A stretch of 31,289 bases of DNA, from contig UZAE01012818.1 in assembly GCA_900617975.1 (NCBI GenBank), positions 1-31,289 of the forward strand, given 5' to 3'. Made by a program: the position numbers and the translations under genes. Below the pieces are notes generated by a model. The model saw only the letters and a program-made list of their open reading frames with translations, was not told the DNA's origin and ran no database searches. Shown here in pieces: positions 11,820-21,888 of this stretch (positions are counted from its first letter, which is position 1; each line of letters starts with the position of its first letter). The stretch is from Rodentolepis nana (Eukaryota; Platyhelminthes; Cestoda; Cyclophyllidea; Hymenolepididae).

Positions 11820-14800
11820 ATGCTGGGTTTTCTGCTGCAGAAGTCTTTTGGAAATTTTCGGACTGCCACACTTATAACAAAGTTAAAACCCACCAAGCCA
11901 TCATTATGCTGCTTACCAAAGCGATATCAGGTCACTTATGTGGATCCTATTACAAGAGGAATCTCTGATGCAGCCCGAAAGAAGGTCGGATATTGGCTGA
12001 TGGGAATGGCTGGACTAACTTTTGGTGTCATCATTGTAGGTGGAGTAACTCGGTAGGATCAACTTGTTTACTTTATTTTTTAGCCTTACCGAGTCTGGTT
12101 TATCAATGGTTGATTGGCATCCATTTAAAGAAGTACCGCCTCGTACCGAAGAGCAGTGGCTTGCGGAATTCGAAAAATATAAACAGTTTCCAGAATATGA
12201 GCAGTAATGTCATTCATTTTTATTCAGTGAATTATTTTAAGTGTTTTGAGAGAGCATGGGGAAATGACACTATCTCGATTCAAGTTCATATGGCACATGG
12301 AGTATGGCCACAGACAACTGGGTCGCCTTATTGGTGTTGCCTATGCTATACCAGCTGCACTCTTTTGGTACAAGGGTTACTTCAATAAGGTTATGAAAAT
12401 CAGGGTAGCATCATATGGTGCTCTCATTGGATTCCAGGTAAATGGAAGACATTAAGGCGCTTGTCTATTCATTTACTTCTTTGGTAAGGTATAGCATTTT
12501 ATGGCTTGATATTTCAATATGTTTATTCACAAGAACAGTTCTAATTTTGCAGCTCTACAATTTTACATTTAGCTGTGTAAGTGGTTAATATCTTAAGACT
12601 TTGTCATTGGGCTTGTATTCGTTGGAATTCGTTTAGTTCGCAATGTAACAATCTTTCTTATAATGGCAGAGTGGTATTGCCTTCCGTCTACATTAAATAA
12701 TGCAGATTAAAATTCATGAAAGTTTATTTTTTTATAAACACTACTCGTTTTGCTGTTTGGCATCTAGACGCGTAACTTTACACATTTTTGTTAAATCTTG
12801 GCCACAAATCAAGGCCTTTGCACAAACTTTCACGAGGTCGAGGTCTTCTGATGCGTCTTCTCGTGGCGTTCAGGAGAGTTTTAAGTTTGGTATTATCAGA
12901 TATATCTACCATTTGCATTGTAACAAGGATTTTGTACGTTTGTCTATGACTGACATCTCTTCGCGATAGTATAAGTCTCAATTGGTATCATCTTTGTATT
13001 TTAGTATTTCCAAGTGATTGGTGTTCTCTACCCGCACACTTTTTTCGATGGCTTCGCTCTAAGGTTTGCGTGACTATTAGCTCTTCCACTTTGCCATCTG
13101 CTTTAATTCTACAATTCCCCTTCTTAAGGTGTAGAAGCAGTTTTCATTTAATGCCTACTTTATAAGTCTAGTGGCTCTTTCGCGTCTCTGTCTGCATTAA
13201 TTCGACGTATTTATTTCAATAATTTCCTTCCCTTAGGGTCTTTTAGGATGGTACATGGTTCGCAGTGGATTAAAAACACCCCCGCGGCCAGCTGGTTTGG
13301 ATCCAAACGAGGAATTCGTCGGTGTTCCACGTGTGAGCCATTATCGTCTCGCAGCGCATCTCTCAACTGCAGCCATCCTCTACTCTCTCTTCTTGTGGGC
13401 TGGTTTCAGCCACCTGTTTAAGCATCCACATGTAGATTCTACCTTCCCTACTTAGGCCATGCCTTTCTCTTCTACTTTCCTAACATTGGCTGTTTCACTG
13501 TTTTATATAGGTTGTGCGCTTTCCCCAATTGAGAAATCTAAAGATCATGGGTCACTCTACCAAAGCAATGATGTTCACAGCTCTTGTCTTCGGTAAGCTT
13601 TTTTAACGAGTTCACATTTTCGTCTTACCGAAGGGCTTATTGTGTATGCTTGTGGGGATATCGTTATGTTATCGCCACCAACCAAAAAATTGGCTTGCAT
13701 AGGAATTACTAACTGAAAATCGATGTTTCTTCAAAGGAATCACATTGGCAATGCCTCGACGGTTTAGAGTGGAGATGATTCTGTTGTTATGTTTTTATGC
13801 GCCAAGTTTTTCGCATATTTCATTTTTTTTTATTCACGCATCTTTGCTAAGAGCGATATTCCTTTTCAAGTTTCTTTGTTCGCTACACCATGTACCATAA
13901 AGAAATTTTGACAAGTTCTTCATTTCATAATGCATACGAAATTCCACAGGTAGATATTTTATTGAAAGTGATTATATGCCATCTACATCTCCGATTGTTC
14001 GGTGCAATCACTTATCACATCAAATTTTTTATATCATTAGTCTTTCTTTAACCTCATTAATTTTCAACAAATTCCGTTTCTTCGTCAAGGTATTTATGAG
14101 TGTATCTAACTGTGTATCTAACAATTGCGCCTCTTTTAATACTCAAGACTGATAATGGAAGCTATTTTCTACTGGATTAAGGTATATCAACCTCTGTGCG
14201 CACAGGATTTAATGGTTTTATCTCTGACCCTGTCAATCTTTGACATTAATCCCAACAGATGGTTTGTTTGCATTCTGCCAAATTGTTTGCTTCGTGGTTT
14301 CACACTCTGGGTGAGGTAAGATTTATCAGATACTACTTTTCTTCTATATAGTAGAAGTATTACTAGATCTTACATGAATTGGGGAGGGGAATAAGGATCA
14401 TCCTTCAATGTTTCGGTGCTGAAAGTCAAATGTCTCTTTCTAATTCGATTAGTGGTTTACTTTTATGGTGTTTCTTGGTTTTGAAATTTTTCAGGATGTT
14501 AAGTTCAACTTTAGTCTAGTTTGGTTCGAAAATATCGCTTGCAAGGACTAAAGGTTTTCCATACTGATATCGATCTTCGCGCGTGTGTATTAATTTAAGA
14601 ATTGAGTTTGCAGACCACATTTTACTGCCTGTAGAAGTCAAACACTTCATGACAAATTTAAGGAATTCGATCACAACTAACTCCACCTTATTTTGCACTC
14701 ATAAAGGTGCATTTGTGGCTGGCCTGGACGCTGGCTTGACCTACAACTCTTGGCCCAAGATGGCTGACCGCTGGATCCCAGATGATTTAATCACTCCCAC

Positions 14801-15128
14801 TTACGGCTCAACTAAACGAAATTTGGTTGAAAATCCCACTGCTGTTCAATGGATGCATCGCAACTTGGCCTACCTCACCTGTGGCTTGGCAACCGCAACT
14901 TGGCTAGCCACTCTCCGGGTGCCGGGTGGCCGAAAAGTCACTGGACAACGGATGCGCACCGCTGCTCATCTCATGCTAGCTGCTACTGTTGGCCAATCGG
15001 CCATTGGTATATTCACGCTGTTGAATTATGTCCCAGTCTGGCTTGGTGCAATGCATCAAGGAGGCTCGTTGGTCCTCCTCTCGGCCATTCTTTGGTACAC
15101 ACATTGTATTAGAGCCATTCCTAAGTAA
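11820..15128 (+). CDS. COX15: Heme A synthase COX15 (mitochondrial inner membrane)
   Basis: Converts heme O to heme A for cytochrome c oxidase, in the mitochondrial inner membrane. Exons: 11820-12052, 12084-12203, 12242-12437, 13237-13431, 13511-13592, 14707-15128; all junctions are GT-AG with consistent phases, giving 415 aa (human about 410). The ATG at 11820 opens a Lys/Arg-rich segment without acidic residues over about 40 residues, a plausible mitochondrial presequence. Family histidines are present: H141 in EYGHR, H218/H224 in SHYRLAAH, H326 in WMHR, H392 in AMHQ; hydrophobic helices surround them. [15 protein letters not shown], from residue 280, is nearly diagnostic. The first two introns are only 31 and 38 bp; the third and fifth are 799 and 1114 bp and hold nothing I recognise. 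A C19 run starts 35 bases after the stop. The nearest AATAAA (15564-15569) lies inside the last AASDH exon, so the 3' ends may overlap. Confidence 0.95.
12438..13236 (+). other. COX15 intron 3 (799 bp)
   Basis: Bounded by AG|GTAAAT and CCTTAG|GG. Its middle (about 12700-12980) is less AT-rich than the surroundings and stays open on both strands for more than 60 codons, but neither reading resembles a protein I know. It could be a worn repeat; nothing more can be supported. Confidence 0.6.
13593..14706 (+). other. COX15 intron 5 (1114 bp)
   Basis: Splits the glycine codon that begins the [10 protein letters not shown] motif. I found no SINE copy, RNA gene or extra coding exon in it; the open frame that begins at 14583 upstream of the last exon is intron read-through. 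Confidence 0.65.
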
Positions 15129-15162
15129 AATTCCTACCCCTTACCCATCCTCCTTCCAACCT

Positions 15163-15181
15163 CCCCCCCCCCCCCCCCCCC
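15163..15181. repeat. Poly-C tract in COX15 3' flank
   Basis: Nineteen consecutive Cs beginning 35 bases after the COX15 stop, within a longer pyrimidine-rich stretch. Likely part of the COX15 3' UTR; prone to length polymorphism and sequencing error. Confidence 0.85.
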
Positions 15182-15368
15182 ACCATCCCTCGCTCATATC
15201 TTTAGGTATTTGTACAAACTGCCCCTATTTTAGGCTTACCTTTTTTGTTCCCCTTCTCTCCCTTTCAGTAGTGATAATGTGACAAATGGACGTTTTTAAT
15301 AACTCTAGCACCTAAAGCCTCTCATGCTGCCTCAATTTCAGCTCGACATGAAAAGATGTTGCTGATCA

Positions 15369-15374
15369 TTTATT
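15369..15374 (-). promoter_or_regulatory. Candidate AASDH poly(A) signal (AATAAA)
   Basis: AATAAA on the minus strand, about 130 bases downstream of the AASDH stop codon and the first perfect hexamer after it. Spacing is reasonable for a 3' UTR. Confidence 0.55.
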
Positions 15375-15503
15375 ACGGTTTAAAAAAGACAGACCATTGG
15401 TACAACAGAGACACGCTCGGGCACGCTATTTTGAAGACCGTTCATTAAGAAATTCAGTACAAAGCGCATATACAAGAGGTATGTACAATGAAAGACCACC
15501 TCC

Positions 15504-18500
15504 CTATTCAGTGCCCTTAGTAAGGTCAAAATCTATTCGATTTATAGTGTCGTCTCTGCACCCAATAAATATTGACAGCACTCCAGGTTTAAATTGATGG
15601 ACAAGAGTCGTTGAGAAGGTTTCTGATGGTAGTCGATAAATGAGTTGAGGTGAAGGGGGATTGTCCTCAATATTTTCATAGTGGAAAATGCATCCGTCTG
15701 TACGGGCGAAGATAATGGAATCATTCTGCTGAATCACTCGAGGTGTTAGAGGAAAGACCGTTCGGGAACTCGAATCTAGCAACTAAAATAAAGTGGATTA
15801 AAGACACATTCAGATCCAGGTCTGCCAAGATTCCTCAAAAGATTGTGGCTTATAATTCTCATTTGGACAAGGCATTAGCCGTCTGAAGACAAAATTATGG
15901 CTGATAGTATTCGGTGTTGGGTTTTGTATTCGATTATCTAATAACGGAAAAATACACAATACTCAAATCACGGACTATCTACCCTGCAATCCTAATCATA
16001 AAAAAGACTAAACTCTAGTGTCCTAATTGAGTTGAGAGGAGCGGCGTCATTGAGTCCTCTTAGTAAGAACCTCGAATTCTGGTGCTACTTTTATTGGCCA
16101 TATATGGCTCATGTGATACGACTTCTACGTTGAGAGCTCGTGCTTCAAGTTGAGGTCAATACTTAAATTTTGCAGGATAGAATGTGGTTGCTGTTATCAG
16201 ATGGACTTATGATGTTCTTGCCCACTACATTCTTCATGCATCGGTGAAATGGAAGGATAATGGATGACTTCTGCCGAAAGCAGAAGCACAGTGCGCGAAA
16301 TAACAGATGGATTGGTTTGTACACTGTCCAAAGAATGAACCTCAAGTTATGCAGACTAGATTTGACCAAACTGCCATGAATTTCGGAGGTGTACTACGTC
16401 CACAGTGAAGAGATGACTCCGCATTTTGTAACATTGAGGAGGAGGGGGGGGGGGGGGGGGGGGGGTAGGGAATATTCAAATGCCTGCGTAGAAACGCATA
16501 CTACTTTTAATAATAGGCCCATATGTTTGGTGGCAACACGATTCGGCCCTCCACTACTCCTCAAAGAAGTCATGAATGGTTATCACTCAATTTTTACGAA
16601 TTCACCAGTTCCATTGTCTGCCTCTTGTCCCCCCCCCCTCCCCCAGATCTTAATCCAATGAAGTCGACACAGACATTAATTGCCATGCCACTATCACAAA
16701 TGTCAACCAGTTAATAAGATAGAATGAAAGGAAGTTTTGGAGACCCATCATGGGGAAGTATTAAATCAGGTTCCAAAGACGGATTGAAGCTTCAATAGAC
16801 GTCAATGGCGATTGTTTTAAGTAAAACGCCTTCACAATAGTGAAATGTCTTTTAAATGTTGTAATTAATAACTACTTTCTTATAGGCGAGGCAATCAAAT
16901 TTATCCGAGTACCCTGCAGTTATTCCTCCACTAGACCTAATAATTGGAGTAGTAAAGTGAAGACATAAGTTGCTACTTTTTCTTACCGTAATACCACAAT
17001 CAAGAGTCCATATTGCTGTGCCATTGGTTGGTTCAAGGGCATGCAGGTGTCCCGACTGATTAGCCAACAGAAGGAGAGAGCGTTTGCTTGAATTTAGGGT
17101 AACAGGGGGAGAGAAAAAACCTCCACGAGGATTGAGACTAACGCTCCAAAGTCGAACTCCATTGCTTCTTAAGAGACCATGCACGTTACCATCCCCACTT
17201 GCTACAACAATTCGGTTGAGATCTGCTAGTAACGTTGGCGCTCCAAATATTGGCCCTAAGTTGTCTACAGACCAGTCTTTGTGACCTGTAATGAAATGCG
17301 TTATCAATTTATTTGTATTTTGGACGATTTGATTTGGCTCCAGGTGTGTTTAGATTGATGTCTAAGGTCATTGTATCAGACACAAAAATGTTCATCCAGG
17401 TAACGTGTAGCACAGATCATGCCCTCTAAGTGGTATATACCAAGTGAGAGCAAGACTTGACTAGACCAAATCTTGGTTCATTGCGTTCAGTTCCAGCTAT
17501 GGGGAACAAACGCAGATGTACGTGATTAATTTATCCAGAGTCGGGGTGTGCGATAGACTTACCCCCACGTGGTGCATCCTGGGCAACGTATACTCATACG
17601 GCAAGTAAGTCTATTAACTGGCAGTTGACTTCTGAGTTCAAACTATCATGACCCCAAGTCTATTAATCGGCAGTTGACTTCTGACTTCAATTACCATGAT
17701 CTATTAACTGGCAGTTGACTTCTCTATGTCATATTCGTGTTTATAAGTCGGTAGTTGACTTCTGACTTCAAACTACCATCACTCCACTGTATGCCATATT
17801 CGACTACTTTCACAGTACCCACACCACCTTTTTTCTACCTTTGTGTCTGCCTGTCTTTTACATCTGTGAAACACTCTTCTGTTCCTCCTCTCGACTTTTT
17901 GTGACTTTGATATTCCTTCTCTCTGTGAAACCCGAAGTCAACTATAGGGCTAATGATAACTGTCATAAAGCAGGCCATTTGATGGAAATAAATTTATCCA
18001 GACTCTATGAGACCAATTCCCCATTGAAATATTCAGGAAAAACCGCCGCACCCATTCTCTCCGATCCCTGGTGGCGGAATTGACCTTGGTTGCCTTTTAA
18101 ACAAGTGCTCTTCAACATACTCCGAAGAATAGAACACTCGTAAACAAACATCACAATAATTACTCGCAGCTAACAAAGAGACTAACTACTAAATTGAGTT
18201 GTAAGTAAATTCATATTAAATTCATTACATATCTTGAATATTGTAACATGAACTAAGCTTTTAATAACAATTTGCAATTTATTTATTTATACCAAATGGC
18301 AGGCGTTTTGATAACTATCATTAGCCCCTTAGTTGACTTCGGGCTTCACAGAGGGGAAGGAACATCAAAGTAAGAAAAAATCGAGAGGGGGAGCAGAAGA
18401 GAGATTTAAAGATGCAAAGGGATGGGCAGACATAAAGGCAAAAAAGAGATGTGAGTACCGTGGAAGTGGTAGAATATGATATACAGTGGTGCCATTGTAG

Positions 18501-21500
18501 TTTGAATTCAGAAGTCAAATCCCGGTTTATAGACTTTTTGCCGTATGAATATACGTTGCCCAGGAGGTACGTCTATCGCACACCCCACAATTTTCAATTG
18601 AAAATGTACTAGAAGCCAACTTTCCGTATAAACCAATTCCATATTCGAAAACTCAGAAATAATCTTGTTTACTCTGAAGGTCAGTTTAAAGTAAATGTGA
18701 TAAATTTAGAGGAACCTTGCAACCTAACATCTCTTTTGAAAGCGTGACGGGTCAACAAGATTGGATTAGAAAGATATTGTCTTACAATATTAACCGCAAA
18801 TAATCAACAGAAGGAAAATAAAAAAAGGAAAGAGGGAATATTTCCACTGAATGCCAAATATGATGATGTGAAGAATGTAATAGACTCTTACCGGTATTGA
18901 CATCGACTTGATGAAGACCTCCTCCCAAAGTTCCAACAAACGCGAATTCACCATTTTCATCCAATGCAACTGGAGCGACTATCGGTGATTCGTCCAAATT
19001 CTCCGACCATTCGACACGGCCATCTTTTTCGATAGCCAATAATCGTTGTCCATGGGAGCCAATCAGCAATTTGGAAGTATTTGGCACTCGTGTAGATGCC
19101 GACTTCACAACTCCGCCCACATCCACTATCCATGCAATTTCTCCATCTTCCACTTGAAGGGCATAGAGTTGTCCATCCAAGGATCCAAAAACAACTAGAC
19201 TATCAATCAAGCAAGCAGTGGCTTCGATGCGACTTCCAATATTACGAGACCAGAATTCTGCTCCGGTGTCGATATCAAGTCGTTTAAAAGCACCAGAGTG
19301 ACTTCCAATGAAAACACTCTCGGAATCCATAATCGGTGAAGCGTCAACACATTTTCCAAGAACAACACTCCAAACCAATTCTGCTTTACAATTTGCAACC
19401 ACCTTTCGTCGTTTAACTTCAATTCCAGTTTTTTCTGAAGCAGGCATATTGATCTCCATATCTGAAGCAGGAGTCTCTGCTAATTGGATAAATTCGCTAA
19501 ACGGCCTACTGAAAAGAGTACTAAGTAGTATAGCCTTCTTTGAGGTCAAAACTGGATAGTTATCAGCGAGGGTCTCAATAAGATACATTGCTTTGAGAGA
19601 TGTACCACCAAGTTGTTGGAACGTGAGATTACTTATATCAATATTAGTAGACGCGATTGATGAAAGACAGGTTCGTTTTATGGATCTATCAACAACCTTT
19701 CCATTAGCATTAAGATGGAGCGGCTTATTAGATAGAATCACGTTGTTGTAAGAAATAGGAAGGCCTATTCTCGCCATAAGCCACTGTTTTAGATCGCCCA
19801 ATTCATTAGATTGAAGACGGTCTTGAAGTTGAATATAAGCGCTTAACGGCGAGGCTTCACAGCGACAACTAATGACCCGATGACGAGTGCCCAGAAGTCG
19901 TACAATTTCTGTCTCTAGACGCTCCAAGTAGTATTTCAATCCATGGATCTTAACTAACCGATCCTTTCGTCCAACAAACCATAGTGGGGAATGCTTAGAA
20001 GATGGAACAGAGATTCCATAGTCTCCAGTTGGAATTAGCCTTTCCTCCTGCAATTCCTTCAATGCCAAGAGTATTGCGGAAATTGTAAAGGGCTTATCAA
20101 CAATTGCATATCCTCCACCTTTACGACCGACATAAATCTGACCAATATTTGTTTCCGCATTAACGTCTTTAATAATGACCTGCGATTTGAGCATAGGGGA
20201 ACCAATAGGAGTTGCGCCCGATATTGGAGGCTTTTCTGATAAAATTTCTTTAGCGTTGACAATACTGCTCCATGCGGAAACTTCCGTCAATCCGTAGAGA
20301 AAGAAAATGTCCCAGTTGTCCAAAGCCCAGGAAGGCAATCTATCGGGAGAGCAAGGTTCTCCTCCGAGAAATAGGCTCAAAGTTTTGAGGTTTGAGCATG
20401 ACGATGGTGGGGGCAACCGAGAGAAGACGCTGGGAGTACACTGCCATGTATCCGCATCAGAAGACAATATGATCTGCAAAGGACACAACAAAAATTTATT
20501 GACAAAACCAAGATTCCAGGTTACTACAATATCCCAAAAATTTTGGGTTGTAAAAGGCATCCATAAATATCTGAACCGCGTAATTGGATTAGGGTTTAGA
20601 AAATGGTCTATTTTGTCACCGCTTCACCTCCTAATCGATGTATTCGAAAATTTATTTATTGTAGCTGTTTGTATGATTCCCTGAGACGTACTAAAAGGCT
20701 TGGATGATGTATGGGGTGCCTAAGGTCTTCGAGGCATCATATTCCAACGAGAGGTGTAAGTTGGGCTACCACGTAGATGTTTAAGAAAGCAAGAACAACC
20801 GATCTTAACATTAGGCATACATTTTCAGAGGTAAATATAATATCGAGCATTATAACTAACTGTTGTAGTCCGGCTAACTAGTGCAATGCAAAGTTCGATT
20901 ATCTTACACATTTCTAAATATTTGAGACACTATTATTAGGACTGCATGTTTTTTTTAAATCGCAAGCCACATATGACCCCAAATGCGCGAAATACTTCAA
21001 TACCTGCTCAAGTAGATTTCCATCCACCCCGAAAAGAATTGAACTTGATGGAAATACAACGTGTCGATGCGTGGCCAATGCGACGTATATTTGAACTATT
21101 GAGGCGTCAAATGTCAAAGGAGACGTAATAAAGACACCTGGAATCGTTTTTCTGCCGTCAACAACTGGCAAATGACTAACCAAATCGATAACATTCGCAG
21201 ATACGCAAGAGTGACTGGCAAGGACCAACTTTGGAGGTCCAGTTGAGCCCGAGGTTGTTATGCAATAAGCGAGGTCGCACTCGGATGATGGGAGTTGATG
21301 AGATTTCCCATCAATTCTGACGTAGACTTTAAATGGAGATGTTTGAACGCAAGTGAAATATTTACTGAGTACCTTGGGTTCATCACAAAGGCAAATGACA
21401 GCACCAAAGAGATTGAGGAATTCCGCTAATTGGTCATGATTTGAAAGAGGCAGGAAGGCTGAATTTGAAAGCAAAGTCCCATGAACAGCAATGAGAGTAT

Positions 21501-21723
21501 ATACATTTGGATTCCATAGGATACCTACCAATGCAGGAGAAACAGGTCGCAATAAATCCTCTAACTCATTCGATAAACGCGTGAATTCAGAATAAAGTAG
21601 CGAGCATTCACGGTGTACAGTCAAGGACTCTGATTCATTAGTCCATATCTCTGCAACTAAATCACCGGCTGACCATTGATTTGATATATGTGAATAAAGC
21701 TTGCATGTCAATTTGGAGTCCAT
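15504..21723 (-). CDS. AASDH: Beta-alanine-activating enzyme / acyl-CoA synthetase family member 4 (AASDH)
   Basis: An NRPS-like cytosolic enzyme. The mammalian family member adenylates beta-alanine and loads it on its own carrier; the final acceptor is not established. Exons (5' to 3'): 21723-21004, 20473-18892, 17285-16987, 15782-15504; phases agree and give 959 aa (human 1098). Adenylation core: A3 motif TTSGSTGPPK at 156-165, YGLTE 300-304, TGD 389-391, GRKDR 408-412, and NGK with the catalytic lysine at 497-499. Carrier motif LGGTSLKA has the phosphopantetheine serine at 532. A PQQ-type propeller starts near 606, with GKCVDASP, then repeated (F/I)xGS blades, ending with FIGCRDD as in human. 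The ATG at 21723 aligns with the human start; the frame stays open upstream but lacks an in-frame ATG up to 21804. The linker between carrier and propeller is shorter than in human. Introns of 530, 1606 and 1204 bp; the second holds two SINE copies. Confidence 0.93.
16444..16465. repeat. Poly-G tract, 22 bases
   Basis: An uninterrupted run of 22 guanines on the plus strand inside AASDH intron 3, preceded by GGAGGA and followed by TAGGG. Confidence 0.9.
16629..16644. repeat. Poly-C tract, C10-T-C5
   Basis: A second homopolymer tract in the same intron, complementary in type to the G-run about 165 bases away. In the AASDH pre-mRNA it reads as a G-run. Confidence 0.9.
17543..17990 (+). mobile_element. 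SINE-like element, copy D, with internally multiplied head segment
   Basis: Inserted in AASDH intron 2, antisense to the gene. It is flanked by AATTTATCCAGAGTC (17528-17542) and AATTTATCCAGACTC (17991-18005), a 15-bp duplication with one mismatch. It is about 448 bp, over 100 bp longer than its relatives, because the GGCAGTTGACTTCT segment occurs four times, starting near 17620, 17669, 17710 and 17750 (the last as GGTAG). Its 5' head shows the inverted repeat ATAGACTT (17553-17560) and AAGTCTAT (17607-17614). Confidence 0.9.
18280..18586 (-). mobile_element. SINE-like element, copy E
   Basis: A 307-bp copy in the same AASDH intron, on the same strand as AASDH and opposite to copy D. Flanks ACAATTTGCAATT (18267-18279) and ACAATTTTCAATT (18587-18599) form a 13-bp duplication with one mismatch. 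Minus-strand start GGGGTGTGCGATAGACGTACC; end TATCAAAACGCCTGCC plus a TAAA-type tail. It has small deletions in the head relative to copies B and D. Confidence 0.88.
20474..21003 (-). other. AASDH intron 1 (530 bp)
   Basis: Splits the adenylation domain between LLEQ (exon 1) and IILSSDADT (exon 2) in phase 0. Nothing recognisable inside. Confidence 0.7.
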
Positions 21724-21775
21724 AACTAGAAAATTCCAAAGACAGCTTTTGACTACCAGCGTTTCGACCTCACCT

Positions 21776-21800
21776 CCTAATACCAACACAAGTAGTAAGG
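21776..21800 (-). promoter_or_regulatory. Candidate 3' splice site upstream of AASDH (possible trans-splice acceptor)
   Basis: On the minus strand a T-rich stretch ends in TTGGTATTAG|GAGG, with the exon side beginning at 21776, 53 bases before the AASDH ATG. It lies downstream of the DUSP23 poly(A) signal. No matching donor is evident in the short DUSP23-AASDH gap, so spliced-leader addition is the simplest use. This is inference from context. Confidence 0.4.
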
Positions 21801-21833
21801 ACAAAAGAATAAAAATAATGTCAATGAATAATT

Positions 21834-21839
21834 TTTATT
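21834..21839 (-). promoter_or_regulatory. Candidate DUSP23 poly(A) signal (AATAAA)
   Basis: AATAAA on the minus strand, 49 bases after the DUSP23 stop and about 110 bases before the AASDH ATG, inside the compact DUSP23-AASDH gap. Confidence 0.6.
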
Positions 21840-21888
21840 AAAACATTGCACTTCATTATACAAAAAAATGTTGGTCAATGGCATGGGC

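Larger units (their letters stand above)
15783..16986 (-). other. AASDH intron 3 (1204 bp) with opposed G/C homopolymer tracts
   Basis: Lies between codons ATT ACG and TTG CTA in phase 0. It contains a G22 run at 16444-16465 (C-run in the transcript) and a C10-T-C5 tract at 16629-16644 (G-run in the transcript). Read-through open frames in it show no family resemblance. No SINE copy. Confidence 0.7.

Noticed and set aside
12700..12981. Protein-coding gene in COX15 intron 3
   Set aside because: Open on both strands with no family resemblance and no splice support; more likely chance or a worn repeat.
14583..14706. Upstream extension of the last COX15 exon
   Set aside because: The open frame runs into intron 5; homology begins exactly at the AG before [10 protein letters not shown] and phase matches the exon 5 donor.
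16852..16986. Downstream continuation of AASDH exon 3 (residues after DCGIT)
   Set aside because: The continuation lies past a good GTAAGA donor and does not match the family, while splicing to 15782 keeps phase and propeller alignment.
17609..17765. CRISPR-like array
   Set aside because: Four units with uneven spacing, no distinct spacers, inside a retroelement in a eukaryotic intron.
17760..17830. Pol III B box in the SINE (TATTCGACCAC-like)
   Set aside because: Only the TTCGA core matches, it sits too far from the 5' end for a tRNA-type promoter, and no A box is placed correctly.
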